From NCBI GenBank assembly GCA_029216955.1, contig JANAVB010010791.1, forward strand, positions 3,542,690-3,606,689: 64,000 nt of DNA. The letters run 5' to 3'. The stretch comes from Iris pallida (lineage: Eukaryota; Streptophyta; Magnoliopsida; Asparagales; Iridaceae). A model generated the notes under the pieces. It was given only the letters and a program-made list of their open reading frames with translations, was not told where the DNA came from and did not search any database. Of this stretch, positions 20,838 to 33,700 are shown piece by piece; the stretch's first letter is position 1, and each line of letters opens with the position of its first letter. The position numbers and the translations under genes are program-made.

Positions 20838-23029
20838 ATGGATATGAATTACTACTTACGAAATTGTTCATGGATGTACAATCGTTGTCCTGATGATATG
20901 TGTGGTGTGCGGGATGAATACATAGCAGGAGTAGAGCAGTACCTGCAGTTTGCTAAGACGTTCCCTCAGTACATGGACGACACCAAAATTAAGTGTCCGT
21001 GTGTGAAATGTCATAACGTGAAATATTATTCAGAAGTGGAAGTGACATATCATTTGTACTCGAGGGGTTTCATGCCTAATTACTATCAGTGGACCGCACA
21101 TGTTGAACTTGTGTCTTTAGCATCAGAGTCGGAGCCTTATGTTGAGCCGTATATGCATGCGGGACCTAATTTTGTTTCAGATAATCATGTATACGACGAC
21201 GGATACGTGAACATAGTTTTTGACGTTGTGGGGACTTGTTTCGTTCATGATGCAGCTGAGGAGGCACCAAATATCGATACTGCAAAGTTCATGGAATTGC
21301 TGGAGAATGCAAGGACTCTATTGTATCCTGGTTGTGAGGATCATTCACCGTTGGAGGTAGTTACAAGACTGTTGAGCATTAAGTCAGATTTTAACATGTC
21401 CTAAGAATGCTACAACCTAGTGTTGGAGTTGATTATAGAGATCTTGCCGGCGGGTGCTACATTACCTAAAGACTTCTATCGGTCTAAGAGGACGGTGAGA
21501 TCGCTCTGGATGGGATACGAAAAAATCGATTCTTCTCGCAATGGGTGCATGTTGTACTACAAAGACGACAAGGATGCTGATGTGTACAGATTTTGTGGTG
21601 TTGATCGCTATAAGACAACTAGTACAGGAAGGTCTACCGGTACAAGAAGATCGACCGATTCAATGCACTACTTGCCTTTAACGTCGCGGTTGCAAAGATT
21701 ATTTATGGTGAAAGAGACGGTCGAAAATATGAGTTGTCACATGCGAGAATAGATTGAAGAAGTATTGGGTCACCCATCCGATGGAGAAGCGTGGAAGCAC
21801 TTTGATCGAGTGTATCCTGATTTTGCCTCAGATCTGCGTAATGTCAGGTTGGGGCTATCTTCTGACGATTTTGCTCCTTTTGGTCTTTTGGGATCCCAGT
21901 ATTCGTGCTGGCCTGTGATTGTCACTCCGTATAACCTACCGTCTTGGATGTGCATGAAGACTCAGTACATGTTTCTTACCGTTATAATTTCTGGTCCGAA
22001 CAATCCCAAGAGGAACATTGATGTATACTTACAGCCTTTGATAGATGAGTTGAATCAGTTATGGAAAGTAGGCGCTAACACGTACGATGTTTCCAGGAAG
22101 CAGAATTTTCAGATGAAGGCAACCCTTATGTGGACCATCAACGACTTTCCAGCCTATAGAATGTTATCTGGATGGAGCACTCATGGCCGTCTCTCATGTC
22201 CGTATTGCATGGACCGTACTAAGGCTTTTCGCTTGAAATACGAAGGAAAATCGTGCTTCTTTGATTGTCATCGGCAATTTCTGCCAAAAGATCATCCGTT
22301 CAGAAGGAACATGAATGTATTCCGTGCCGGCGTTGTAGAGAAGGGTGATCCACCGCCAAGGTAGTGTGGAGGCACGATATGGAAGGAGGTTAGAAATTTT
22401 CCAAGTGCTATCGAAGATCCTACAACTGGGTACAAGTGCGATGGATTTGGTAGAGATCATAACTAGACAAAGAGGAGCATATTCTGGGATCTGCCATATT
22501 ACAGTACCAATCTGATCAGACATAATCTTGATGTCATGTATATTGAGAAGAATGTGTTTGATAACATAATTAATACTGTAATGGACGTAAAAAAAAATGA
22601 AAGACAATCCGAAGTCCAGGTTGGACTTAGAAGAAATATGCAAATGCCCTGCGTTGCATTTGATAGAGGAGAATGGAAAACAGTTCTTGCCGAAGTCAAT
22701 TTTCTCACTGGACAAGGAAGATAAAGTGAGTCTTTGTCGGTGGATCCAGGGCCTAAAATTTCTAGAGGGATATTTGTCAAATCTGAGAAGATGTGTCGAT
22801 CCGAAGGAAAAAAAATTGACGGGTATGAAGAGCCACGATTGTCACATATTCATCGAGAGGTTAATTCCGATTGTATTTCGAAAATTCTTACCACAGGCAG
22901 TTTAGGATCCATTGACGGAGCTTAGCATATTCTTCAGGGATCTTTGTTCTAAGAAATTGCTCATTGATCGTCTAAAAAAACAAGAGAAGGACATTGCGGT
23001 ACCACTGTGGAAGCTAGAGAGGGTGTTTC
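20838..23029 (+). pseudogene. CACTA transposase (tnp2 type), 5' part
   Basis: The DNA-cleaving protein of CACTA elements. The start is taken as the ATG at 20838, the nearest before the SWMYNR motif. A transposase-associated domain (PF13963-like; YIAGVEQYLQFA, IKCPCVKC) covers about residues 12-90. The tnp2 domain (PF02992-like) follows, with CMLYYKDDKD, FGLLGSQYSCWPVIVTPYNLPSWMCMK, SGWSTHGRLSCPYCMD and RHNLDVMYIEKNVFDNI. Stops at 21402, 21750, 22362, 22464 and 22903 mostly fall where Gln or Trp is expected. A shift lies in the A9 run at 22589-22597. The frame then runs to GTG TTT C at 23029, where element A is inserted. Confidence 0.87.
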
Positions 23030-23735
23030 TGTAACTCTACTTTTCCTGAATAAATTTTTTTGGTATTTGTATATAGTTCTTATTAGAATTTCAAATATCT
23101 TAACTAATCACTAATTATTATTGATTTTAAAAACTATTTTTCATTTAATAATTAATTTTCTTAGATTTTTATTTTTATTGATTAGATTTCCTTTAATTAA
23201 CCTTTTGATTAATTCAGCCCATTCTCAGCCAACCCAATCCATCCTTCCATGATTATTATTCAGCAAATTATTTTTCAGCCCAAACTCTACGGCAGCAACC
23301 CAACTCAGTATTAATTCAAATCTCTTTATCAATTATTTCCAAGCCTTAACTTGTGGGCCAACAACTCTATAGTTAGGCTGAGCCCAACATCACTGGTTGG
23401 GGCGCGAATCCGGGTTCAACCCACAACCCGATAACCTTTAATCCCAAACCCTTTAACCCGTTATAAACTAACCGTTGGTATTTATATTCCATCCTAAATT
23501 CCTTCTTTTATTCAAATTAATTCATTTTCTTTCCCTTCACTCACTGCTACTGCGGTGGAGAATAAAGATGACGACGACGACGCCAAGAAATCCAGTCTCC
23601 TCTAGAAGTTTCTCTCCAACAGCCTAACTGATTTCTCTAACAGCCTAACTGCCTCCACCACTCCGCCACTCTGCCCGCCCAACCGCTTTGCCACCTGTCT
23701 GCTGACCGCCCAACCGTCTGCCTAAGCTTTCTCCA

Positions 23736-23745
23736 CCTATAAAAA
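23736..23745 (+). promoter_or_regulatory. TATA box, 5' LTR of element A
   Basis: CTATAAAAAG, conserved at the same place in the 3' LTR (40523-40532) and followed in both by a C-rich leader. Confidence 0.6.
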
Positions 23746-25150
23746 GACCTCCAACCTCCCCTTCTTCTTTATCCACCCTCCCTTGGTGAAGCCCTTTCGA
23801 ATTGTTTCCTTCCATCCGTTCTTCTTCCTCCTCTCGAGCTTTCCACGTGATGGCCATGTCGATCAGGGAGACGAAGCTCTGTTGCAACAGATCAAGCCAG
23901 AGTGATTAATTCATCTTCGTCGGTCAGTAAAGGCATTGAAGAATCATGCGTAGATCTATGGAGAGCTGCTGATTCCTTTGTTCGAGATCGAACGTGAGTC
24001 TCCAAGATCATTTCGAACCTCTTCTTGCGTCGGTAAGTTTTGAATTATGTCATCCCTCCTCTTCTTGATTTTTTGTGTAGAACGATTGTTGCAAACATGT
24101 TGGCATCATTGTTTGATTCGAGAATTTTGGACAGATTCCCTGTTCTTTGGATTTGATCAAATCGTGGGGAGTTCTGATTGTTTTCTCCAATTTTGGAGTC
24201 GAGCAAATTCAAATTGAACTCATGCAATTTTCTATCTGTTTGGTGCACTTTTGGTGTTCGACGAATTGTCTCAATCGCGTCGGGTAGCAGCTTTGGACAC
24301 GAGAACGAGAGTATCGTACTCTGGAGAGTAGGGCGACACCCTTCTGAACTCAAGTATCCTCTCTACTCTTTTCTATTGTTTCACTTGATGTGTTGTTTGT
24401 ATCGGTGAGATTGTGGTAGCAAGCAGTGATAGCTCTGTGTCCAGATTTTAGATGTGTTCATGAGACTCTGCGAACACAAATCTTGTGTCTGTCATGACAC
24501 CGCTTTCCTGCTAAAGCTTACACATAGCCGTTAAGTTTGAAATGAGTTAGGCTTAAGCTTGAGATGAGCTCGGTTATATAGGTTTTGTTTCGGCCAACAG
24601 TTAGGAAATTAACTGTTCAGTAACTATTGTAGGTGCTAGGGATATGGAGGGTTGCTTTTAATTATCTAAATGGATTAGCTATGGGGATGTACCAGCAGTG
24701 AGGAATGTTAAGTCTCAGTTAATCCAAGTCCAGTAGGCGAGAGCCTTAACTGTTATAGAGAGCCAATAATAGGAAGTCAGGCCAATCTAGTAGGTTGGAA
24801 GTATCATCCTTGGCCTTGTCATGGAATATTAAGTTGTTTTAGCCCATGACTAGTAATTAGACTTGTTAATGGACTAATTAGTTAATATTTAAGTTGAGAA
24901 GTGTTAGAGTGGATTAAGAATTTATTTAAATTCTAAATGTTATTTCCTAATTCTGGGTGATCTAAGAAGACTTGGACAAAACCCCGGAATCAAGGCAAGT
25001 ACATGTACTCAGTATTACCATCATTGTATGCATTGCACTCACATTGTCTCCTATTATACTTTACTATTCTTGATTGACTGCTTGTATTGTTTCTCGTATC
25101 GGGTGGGGGACATTCTAGAGACATGTTATTGACTAATATTGGACAAATAT

Positions 25151-25305
25151 TGCCTGATAGCATACTCCGTATGCCTGATGTCCATTTTGTACGTGACTGA
25201 TAGCATTGTCATCAGACATGCCTGATTATTGCGTGACTGATAGCATTGTCGTCAGACATGCCTGATTATTGATTGACTGATAGCATATTTTATATGCCTG
25301 ATTAA
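25151..25305. repeat. 40-bp tandem repeat in the element A LTR
   Basis: About four units containing CTGATAGCAT...TGCCTGATTATTG, spaced 40-43 bp. The same array is in the 3' LTR at about 41930-42085. Confidence 0.75.
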
Positions 25306-25544
25306 ATATTAGTCCACACATGTTGATAACGTCCAATTGCACATGTGTAGGAACCCAAGAGGGGGGGGGTGAATAGGGTCAAGCTAACTAATCAAGCACT
25401 TAGCACAAGCTAATAGGCAATTTAAAAATATAAGTGCAAGAGAAGAAGCAATAACAATACCGACACACGATATATCCTGGTATCCTCCCAAGAGGCACTC
25501 CAGTCCCGGAACTCTCTCCGACTTTAATCCACTATTTGAGCAAA

Positions 25545-25690
25545 TAGTTACACACGAGTTTGGATCCGAAGAACTCGCCAACTTCAACACGAGTTTGGAT
25601 CCGAAGAACTTGCCAACTTCAACCGAGAGTTTGGATACGAAGACTCTCCAATTTCAACCGAGAGTTTGGATACGAAGACTCTCCAACTTC
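25545..25690. repeat. Tandem repeat of about 36 bp
   Basis: Four units of the type GAGTTTGGATCCGAAGAACT..CCAACTTCAA in two slightly different pairs, inside the 1522-bp insertion. Confidence 0.8.
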
Positions 25691-25919
25691 AACCTTTCAT
25701 AATAGGTTTTGATCTCCTTACAATAGGATGAAGATCTTTCTTTTCAACTCAATAACTCTAACACAATTTGTGGATGGCAATTGAAAGCTTTGTAGAGTTG
25801 TTTGTGGATAGGCTTTGGTGGTTTAGAAATTTTTAGGCTCAAAGCATCAACCTTGAATGAAGGGGTTCAAGGCTATTTATAACCAAAGCTTGAAAAGAAG
25901 CCAAAGACAACTTTTCAGT

Positions 25920-26170
25920 CACGAACCGGCATACCGCCGGTATGATCCGGCATACCGACGGTATGCCGGTCTGGGATTGCAACGGCTAGAAATATAGCCG
26001 TTGGGATCATTAATGGCTGGAAATCCGACCGTTGGAATTTCAACGTTTCGGAAGCGGTATACCGTCGGTATGGACCGGTATGTCGTCGGTATGCCGGTTT
26101 TGTAAACAGAAACTTTCTGTGAACAAAAACCGGTATACCATCGATATACACCGGTATACCGTCGGTATGC
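25920..26170. repeat. Palindromic CCGGTATACC-type repeats
   Basis: At least six copies of CGGTATACCG/GGCATACCG with pairwise inverted symmetry, so a transcript could fold into several small hairpins. Confidence 0.65.
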
Positions 26171-27163
26171 CATTTTTCCACCAAAAATGATCCTGAGCTT
26201 ATTTCTGCCCTAGCTTTCGATTTTGCCATCCATTTCTTGTGTTTACAATTATTCCTAAGACTCATTACAGACTCCAGATATACTGTAGCAGGTGCAGACT
26301 TCTTCAGAGTCTTGAAATGATGATGGCATGGCTTGGCTTCTTCCTTTGATAGGTGCTGGCTTTTTCCCTTGGCGACAGCTGTCCAAAGATATCCAGAGAC
26401 GTCGTCGGGTGGTTCAGAAAAATCTTGTGGGATCCATCGTCTTTGGCCCACCATGATTTCTTCATTGCATATGTCCACATTGATCTTTCTTATTGCTTTT
26501 CTGCATGTACATGTTAGACGAACAAAGTAATATACATAGTAGCAAGTATAATAAGTTTAATGCACATTAGGACAATGCTGAGTTTAAGTATAAGTGCTAA
26601 GGTGATAGCATAAATGTTAGTGATATCATAATGATTAAACTTAATTGAATAACCAACATCAAAAACATAGTTTTGATTTTGGCAACCCGATTAAATTTAA
26701 GATAGATAAGCTCATATCACTAAAATATAAACCAATAGGCACATATCACCAAAGGTATAAGTATAAGTAGAAATGCTATAGCGATAGTATGAAGATTAGT
26801 GATAATGAAATGCTAAACTTAACATATTAACCATATTAAAAAATATGATACAATCATTGGGCCAACAACATGTACACGTAACTAGTGCATATTTATTCAT
26901 ATTGCTTCTCTGTCTTTCAATATATTGATATACCCGTACCTGATTATTCGGGAGCGGGGCGTGACATATATTAGTGGTGGCCCATGCAGGTCTCTATCTA
27001 ATGGTACCTAGGATTAGAGTGCCATTAGAAGTCTGCGAAAATAAGAAACTTATTACAGCATAGGATCGTTATCATCTTGCTTACTTTTCTGTCCTTTATA
27101 TATATCTTGTTAACACACACAGTACACCTACGAGTCACTGATAGTTCTTCTACGATTCCAGAG

Positions 27164-27673
27164 ATGGCCAAAGGAAGGAAAGAACCTCATCCGTGAGGTC
27201 GCACTCCGAGTGTAGCCTATTTCGAGAGAGGATCATCTGTCCTACCTATGGTAGACCCAGAGCGCTCTGGTACCCACTTACCACCTATTATGAGAGCTTC
27301 TTCACGACACTCCGTTAGTTTCCTGAGGGGCACCCAGATGTATGAGTTAGTCCATGGGCTATTAGAGGCCCAGAGAGCCCATACCCAGAGTCTATTGGAT
27401 GCTTAGAGGGAGCATACCACTATTTTACGGGAGGGTATTGAGAGATTAGTTAGCCCACTCTTACCACCACCACCTCTACTTCCCCAGACTACTACCGCTC
27501 CACCTACATCTCATATTCTACTGCCAACGACTACCATACCGACCCCATCATACGTCCCACATCTGCCATACGCTCTACATCCATCACATGTTCCACCACC
27601 AACAATCCAGGCTCCTGTACAGCTACTACCACCACTTTTGTTCAGCCGGAGCCTATTTCTTTCATTCTGCCTC
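27164..27673 (+). pseudogene. Element A gag, N-terminal part
   Basis: The ATG at 27164 opens a frame (MAKGRKEPHP, stop, then GRTPSVAYFERG) interrupted by TGA after codon 10 and a TAG in the LLDA(stop)REHT segment. The sequence becomes Pro/Thr-rich. The frame is cut at 27673 by element B and resumes at 38167. The region before the ATG (26967-27163) is an untranslated leader. Confidence 0.6.
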
Positions 27674-30473
27674 TGTAATGCCTGTTGTTCATATTACGTA
27701 TTTGGAATACGTATACGTATTTTATCTTGTATTTGCATATCTCCTTGGTTTGGCTTGGCTTGTTTACTCTCGGTTTGGGTTGGCTTGGTTCGGCCGGCCC
27801 AATGCTTGGTTCATCATGGGCCAAGGGTGGAACACCTTAGCCTATGCTTCTCCTTCATTTCCACCACAACCCCCTTCTTTATTATCCCCACCAACCTTCT
27901 CTCTCCTCCATAATTTTCATTTACTTCTCCTTCCCCCACCATTACTCTTCTCCACCAACCAAGAACACCATAGGCAAGTGCAACTTGCTTCCACAAGAGA
28001 ACTCCTTTTGATGGTTTCATTAGCTTCTCCTCATGATTTTAAACCATATTAGAACTTGTCATTTTCCATTTTGAGGCTTCAATTCTTGTAGATCTAGAGT
28101 TTTGCTATTTTCGGATTTTTGGTGTTTTGATCTATCAAACTTGCTTGTTTTCAAGTTTTAATGGTTCCATGTTTTAGAGAATTTCATTCTACCCAATTTT
28201 GACCTTTGGAAAGTTGGATTCAGACTTGTTTTGACCAAGATTTGGACAATTGAAGCTTAGATTCAACTTAGAGTTCTTGCTGTTCTTGCCATTTGGAGAA
28301 GACAGTGAACAGTGAGCTAGCTTTTTAGCTTACGCCACTGAGCTGTACGCTGCTCTTTAGTGAGCGTACGCTGACTTGTGTACGCTGCTCTTTAGCGAGC
28401 GTACGCTGACTTGTGTATGCTGCTCTTTAGCGAGCGTACGCTGACTTGTGTACGCTGCTCTTTAGCGAGCGTACGTTGACTTGTGTACGCTGCTCTTTAG
28501 CGAGCATACGCTGACTTGTGTACGCTGTTCTTTAGCGAGCGTACGCTAACCTTGATACGCTGCCTCTTGGCAGCGTGTCTTGAGCGTACGCTAGCTTGAG
28601 CATACGCGTGCCTTGGTACGCTAGCTTAAGCGAGCAAGGCATACGCTGGCCCCTTTCGTACGTTAGCTTGAGCGTACGCAGTCTTGAGCGTACGCTAGCT
28701 TGAGTGTACGCTGCCCTGTAGCTTGAGCGTGCCCTTGTGTACGCTGACCCTTGCGTACGCTTCCCATTGGAAGTGTATGGATCCTTTGGTACGCAGACCT
28801 GAGCGTACGCTAGCCTGAGCGTAGCCTGGCTTGAGCGTAGCCTGATTACCCATGATCTTCTATAGCCCTGTATATTGATATTTTATTAGATATTTAACGT
28901 CCATTTTATATCCTTACGCCTTTTGTCATGAACTTGATAATCATGGATTTGTTTAATATGTTTGGAAATGATACCTGAGCATGACACGATAGTGATCCGT
29001 AGTGGTGCACTCCTGACATAATGACCTGATATGACCTGATAGTGGCCCGTCGTGGCGCACTCCTGACAAGAACACTTGACATGATTACCTGACATGATTA
29101 TCTCAAATAGCTGTTGCGACGGCTACCTGACATGACATGACCTGAATAATGGCCGAACACTGTGGGCGATTGTGCTTGTATGAATGAACCAGTCCTGTCT
29201 TGCATCATGTCTAGGATGGGACTCCTGAGTACCACGGTCAGGAGTACCTATTAAAATGGACTAAGGTTAACAACTAGATTAATACATTAGTCATGAAGAG
29301 ATTTTCCAGCTACAGGCAATCCCGTTACCTGGGCGCGCTTGGGATCTGTAGCCTGCCGTCGAGTAGGGCACATTTCCAGCACACTGTCATGTATTGTACC
29401 CTTCAAACTGCTTAAGGGTACATGCGTTTCCTGGACGATGTACCTACCTGAATTCAACCCTAATCTCTCGACCTGGGTGACCTGGATAGTCTGCAGGGCT
29501 TGTGGCTGTGGAATAATTCCACTGCATCTTGTTAGTAATTAGGCTTGTGACAACCCTAGTTAGTTAAAGTATCAAGCCGTAGTTCTTGCTTGGCCGTGAA
29601 ATGATTGGATGGAGTCTAACTAGTCTAGTCTTACCCTGATCCTGTTCCAGATTGCTGCACGACTTGAATGCCTGTATTTATTTTATCGATAAATGGTGAG
29701 AAACCAAGCTCCATTCAGACGAAGGGTTACAACCCCGGTCCTTGTTTGGTTTACGGGTTGTAACCTGGCTATCTAAAATATTCTATGGTTATCTCGTCGT
29801 ATATCAACCTAATATGTTTCCTTTTATTCCAGTCCTTATTTTATTTATATTTGTATTCCTGTGCTGATTGCGGGTTTTAGTTCTTAAGTGAAGCCTCCTT
29901 TGTGGCACTTGCTCTTTCTGGGGTCTGATCCAGCTGGTTTTGTGTGGCCAGATTTTGGAGCAACTCCAGAGGATCTACCGACCTTCCAGCCAGATGGTGG
30001 CTACTAGACGGAACCCTGGCAATGAGTGGGTTATTTTTGGCTCTCTTGCTCTATTGTAAAAATATTCTTTTGAGGCGTTTAGCCGACGAGCACCTGTTTA
30101 GCTCGATTGTACTTACTTACTGTCTGCCTACGGGCTGTAACATGATTGACAAATCCTAGGGTTGATCATGTATGACTAAACTCTCGCTAGTCCTGACATT
30201 TTGTAACGACTAGCTTCATGATCAGCTGAAAATGTAATATTTGGGATGCCTTATTATTGTATATTTAATGATCATACATCTTGTGACTCTTACTTACTTG
30301 CTTATGATTGAGACACTAGGCTTGTTCATGACCTTAAGAGACTGTTGGCTTGTAGATAAACCCTCATGTATCCTAGACAGCCGTGACCGTATAGCGAGAT
30401 GGAATCCATTTCAATATACGTAGCTGGCTATGTCTGCCCCCGCTCTCCAGTATTCTGGTTCTGGGGCATGACA
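27674..30473 (+). mobile_element. 5' LTR of element B
   Basis: TGTAATGCC...GGCATGACA, 2800 bp. Contains six units of a 35-bp minisatellite (about 28347-28556). No gene is seen; short frames here are shared with the 3' LTR and do not resemble proteins. Confidence 0.95.
28347..28556. repeat. 35-bp minisatellite, six units
   Basis: Units of GTACGCTGCTCTTTAGCGAG followed by CGTACGCTGACTTGT. Beyond the array, GAGCGTACGCT-type palindromes continue irregularly to about 28830. The 3' LTR has three units at about 36142-36247. Confidence 0.9.
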
Positions 30474-30770
30474 TGGTTTAAGTGGTGGCCCATGCAGGTC
30501 TTATAAATCAAGATATGTGAGGGTTTACCGAATAGCTGTCTCAATCAGTATTCGTCCTTGATCTCTGCTCGTATCTTCTGAATCCCTGGATTCTTGTCCT
30601 GATCATATGCTTGTATCGTTGCTCTGTCCTGGTCCTTCCTTATTGTTTTCTATGTCGTCTTCTTCAGCGGCATAGTATCTGACCCGGCCGATCAGCAAGG
30701 CGGAGCACCTCCCGCGGACCAGCAGCAACCTGGAGATCAAGTCCAGCATTCTGGAGTAGCTTCCAGAGTC
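30474..30770 (+). other. Leader and disrupted gag start of element B
   Basis: After the LTR end a 21-base stretch at 30481-30501 is identical to 26973-26993 in element A. An ATG at 30652 starts SSSSAA but meets TAG after seven codons. The long gag-pol frame is open from just upstream of the GTG at 30771 and can be traced back past 30690 without a stop ([12 protein letters not shown]). A small indel near 30670-30680 would connect the two. Confidence 0.6.
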
Positions 30771-33700
30771 GTGCCTTCTGGCGGAGAGCCACCAGTCCAG
30801 CCAGTTCAACCTGTAGAACATGATGACGGCACTTTGGTAGGTCTCGTCAGGACCTTGATAGCTTCTCAAGATCGTCGTGGAGATGCCTTGCAACAGGCAG
30901 TGGCAGATGCTTTGACTAGAGGTGGCCATCCAGGGAACAGCGCGGCCAACAGCTTCAAGCACTTGAACCCTCCATTCTTTGACGGTAGTGAAGATGCTAT
31001 CGCAGCAGATGCTTGGCTTCAGGACACTGAGGTGATTCTCGAAGCAGCCAGGACCCCAGAGAACGAGAAGGTGGCCGTTGTGCGCCTGCAGTTGTTAGAT
31101 CTTGCCCGCAGCTGGTGGGCAGCACAGGCCGTTGGATTAGCAGCACCCATTGCTTGGGCAGTATTCAGGGAGAGATTCCAGACCAAGTATTTCGATGTCG
31201 TGGCTCGGTATGATCTGCAGACGAGGTTTACCAATCTGAAGCAGATGGGCAGGACGGTCGACGAATATGCGGCCGAGTTTTCCAGACTTAGTCGGTTTGC
31301 TCCCACTTTGGTGGCAATCGAGTATGATAGAGCCCAGCGGTTCCAGCAGGGACTTCACTTGAAGATCTTGTTGGCAGTTGAACAGTTTGAGCATCAGACT
31401 TTTGATGCAGTCTTGAGAGCAGCCCGAAGGCATGAGTATACCTCCCAGAGGATTGTGGATAGGACCGGAGGTCGGAAGAGATCTCACGGCCAAATGAATC
31501 AGTCTTCAGCACCGGCCCCGGCAGCCAGGTCTTTGACTATTGGAGCTCCGAGGCGAGCGGCCTCAGTGACGTCGGTTCAGCATTCTACTCCGACGCACCC
31601 TCAGCAGCAGCAGAAGCAGAAACAACTTTCCTCAGTAAGTTGTTCTCATTGTGGGAAGCCAGGCCATGTGGTGGCAGAATGTCGTAGGGCACAGGGATTG
31701 TGTCTGGCTTATGGAGCACTAGACCATAGGGTTGGATCCTGCCCGAATAGGGGTGGTTCATCATCGTCCAACCTTTCTAGCTCTTCGGTGAGAGGACCAG
31801 CTCCGGTCCAGCAGCAGCAGTATCCATTGCCGAGGCCTTTGCCGCCTCAGTCCCAGGCATTTCAGCAACAGAGCCCCCAGCAGTATGCACAAGCCCAGGC
31901 CTTGAGTCAGAGTAGGCAGCGAGGGTTTCAGCAGAGGGGACCAGCACCCCGAGGGCACGGTCAGGCTATGGTGATGACCGTGGAGGAAGAGTTGGTACCA
32001 GGTGAGGTAGTGGCAGGTACTATTCTCGTCAACTCCTTTCCAGCTTCAGCTTTATTTGATTCTGGTGCATCGCATTCTTTTATGTCTGCACGATTCGTGA
32101 CACGGGTAGGATTGGAGCCCGAGTCATTATCAGTAAGGCTCAATATACTTACTGGTAACGGACTTATGGGAGTAGATAGAGTATTTTCCTCGTATCGGAT
32201 CGTAGTTAGCGGTAGAGAATTTCCCGCTAGATTGATAGAGTTTCCGATGGCCGATTATGATGTGGTCTTAGGGATGGATTGGTTGAGGAACCAGTATGCT
32301 AGAATAGACTGCCATATTGGTAGGGTTGTTTTTAGCATTCCAGGAGAGCCAGAGTTTTTTTTCTCTCGAGGCGAGGTTGAGCCTTCTCCTCCGATATTAC
32401 GGATGGCAGTAGCAGCAGTTCAGTTGCCCAGGATAGTGGATGAGTTTCCAGATGTTTTCCCAGAAGAACTTTCAGGTATGCCTCCGGAGCGGAAGATCGA
32501 GTTCACTATAGACTTGATTCCCGGGACAGCCCCAGTATCAGAGAGAGTCTACAGGATGGCGCCGTCAGGATTGGAGATATTGTACAAGATGATTGAAGAA
32601 CTCAGAACCAAGGGATTCATTCGTGCTAGTGGATCGCCTTGGGGAGCCCCCATGCTTCTTGTAAAAAAGAAGGATGGTACGTCCAGGTTATGTGTTGATT
32701 ATCGTACCTTGAACTCAGTGACAATCAAGAACAGATACCCTCTTCCGAGGATAGATGACTTGTTTGATCAACTCAAGGGGGCTTCAGTATTCTCGAAGAT
32801 TGATTTGCGCTCAAGTTATCATCAGATCAGAGTCAGAGAGCAGGACATCCCGAAGACAGCTTTTAGATCGAGATATGGGCATTGGGAGTTCCTTGTTATG
32901 CCTTTTGGGGCGACCAATGCGCCGGCAGTATTCATGGACCTCATGAATCGCATCTTCATGCCTTACTTAGATCAGTTTGTGATTGTGTTCTTGGATGACA
33001 TTCTGGTCTACAGTAAAAGTGAGGCGGAGCATGAGCAGCATCTCCGTATAGTTCTTCAGATCCTCAGAGAGCACCTGTTATATGCCAAGTTTAGTAAATG
33101 CGAGTTCTGGCTCGATCGCATTTCGTACTTGGGTCATATCATCACTCGAGGAGGAGTAGAAGTGGATCCCCAGAAGATTGTGGCTATTGAGTCATGGCCA
33201 GTGCCCAGCACCGTTGCAGAAGTTCGCAGTTTCCTCGGATTGGCTGGCTATTACCGGCAATTTGTTTCAGACTTTGCTCGAATTTCAGCGCCATTGACCC
33301 AATTGACCCGCAAGGATGCACAGTTTGCTTGGACAGCAGAGTGTCAGAGTTCTTTTGAGCAGTTGAAGCGAGGATTGATAACAGCTCCTATTCTCACGCT
33401 TCCAGATGGGACCGGAGGATTTTCAGTGTCTTGTGATGCTTCAGGCAGAGGTTTAGGATGTGTTCTGATGCAGCATGGAAAGGTAATAGCTTATGCGTCA
33501 CGACAACTTCGTGATCATGAGAGGAATTACTCAACCCATGACTTGGAGCTGGCAGCAGTAGTATTTGCACTTAAGTTGTGGAGGCACTACTTGTACGGAG
33601 ATAGGGTGGAGATTTTCACCGACCACAAGAGCCTGAAGTATGTTTTCACCCAGAAGGATCTTAACATGCGTCAGAGGAGGTGGCTGGAGCTTCTTGTGGA

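Larger units (their letters stand above)
25346..26867. mobile_element. 1522-bp TG..CA insertion in the element A 5' LTR
   Basis: Starts TGTAGGAACCCAAGAGGGG and ends GGGCCAACA, flanked by ACATG at 25341-25345 and 26868-26872. The 3' LTR has a single ACATG at the same site. TG..CA ends and a 5-bp duplication indicate an LTR-type element: a solo LTR or a small non-autonomous element. I see no coding capacity. It contains four units near 36 bp at 25545-25690 and palindromic ACCGGTATACC-like repeats at 25920-26170. The family is not recognised with certainty. Confidence 0.85.
23030..26966 (+). mobile_element. 5' LTR of element A (with nested insertion)
   Basis: TGTAACTCTAC...GGCGTGACA, 3937 bp including the 1522-bp insertion at 25346-26867 and its duplicated ACATG. 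It is colinear with the 3' LTR except for the insertion and a deletion of about 366 bp near 26930. No gene is seen. Confidence 0.9.

Noticed and set aside
26967..27000. Standard initiator Met-tRNA primer binding site after the LTRs of A and B
   Set aside because: The bases after both LTR ends do not match that site. A shared 21-base box is there instead and is reported as a finding without naming a tRNA.
27588..28052. 154-codon frame over the element B LTR start
   Set aside because: It crosses the insertion border and recurs in the 3' LTR; the sequence is hydrophobic low complexity without homology.
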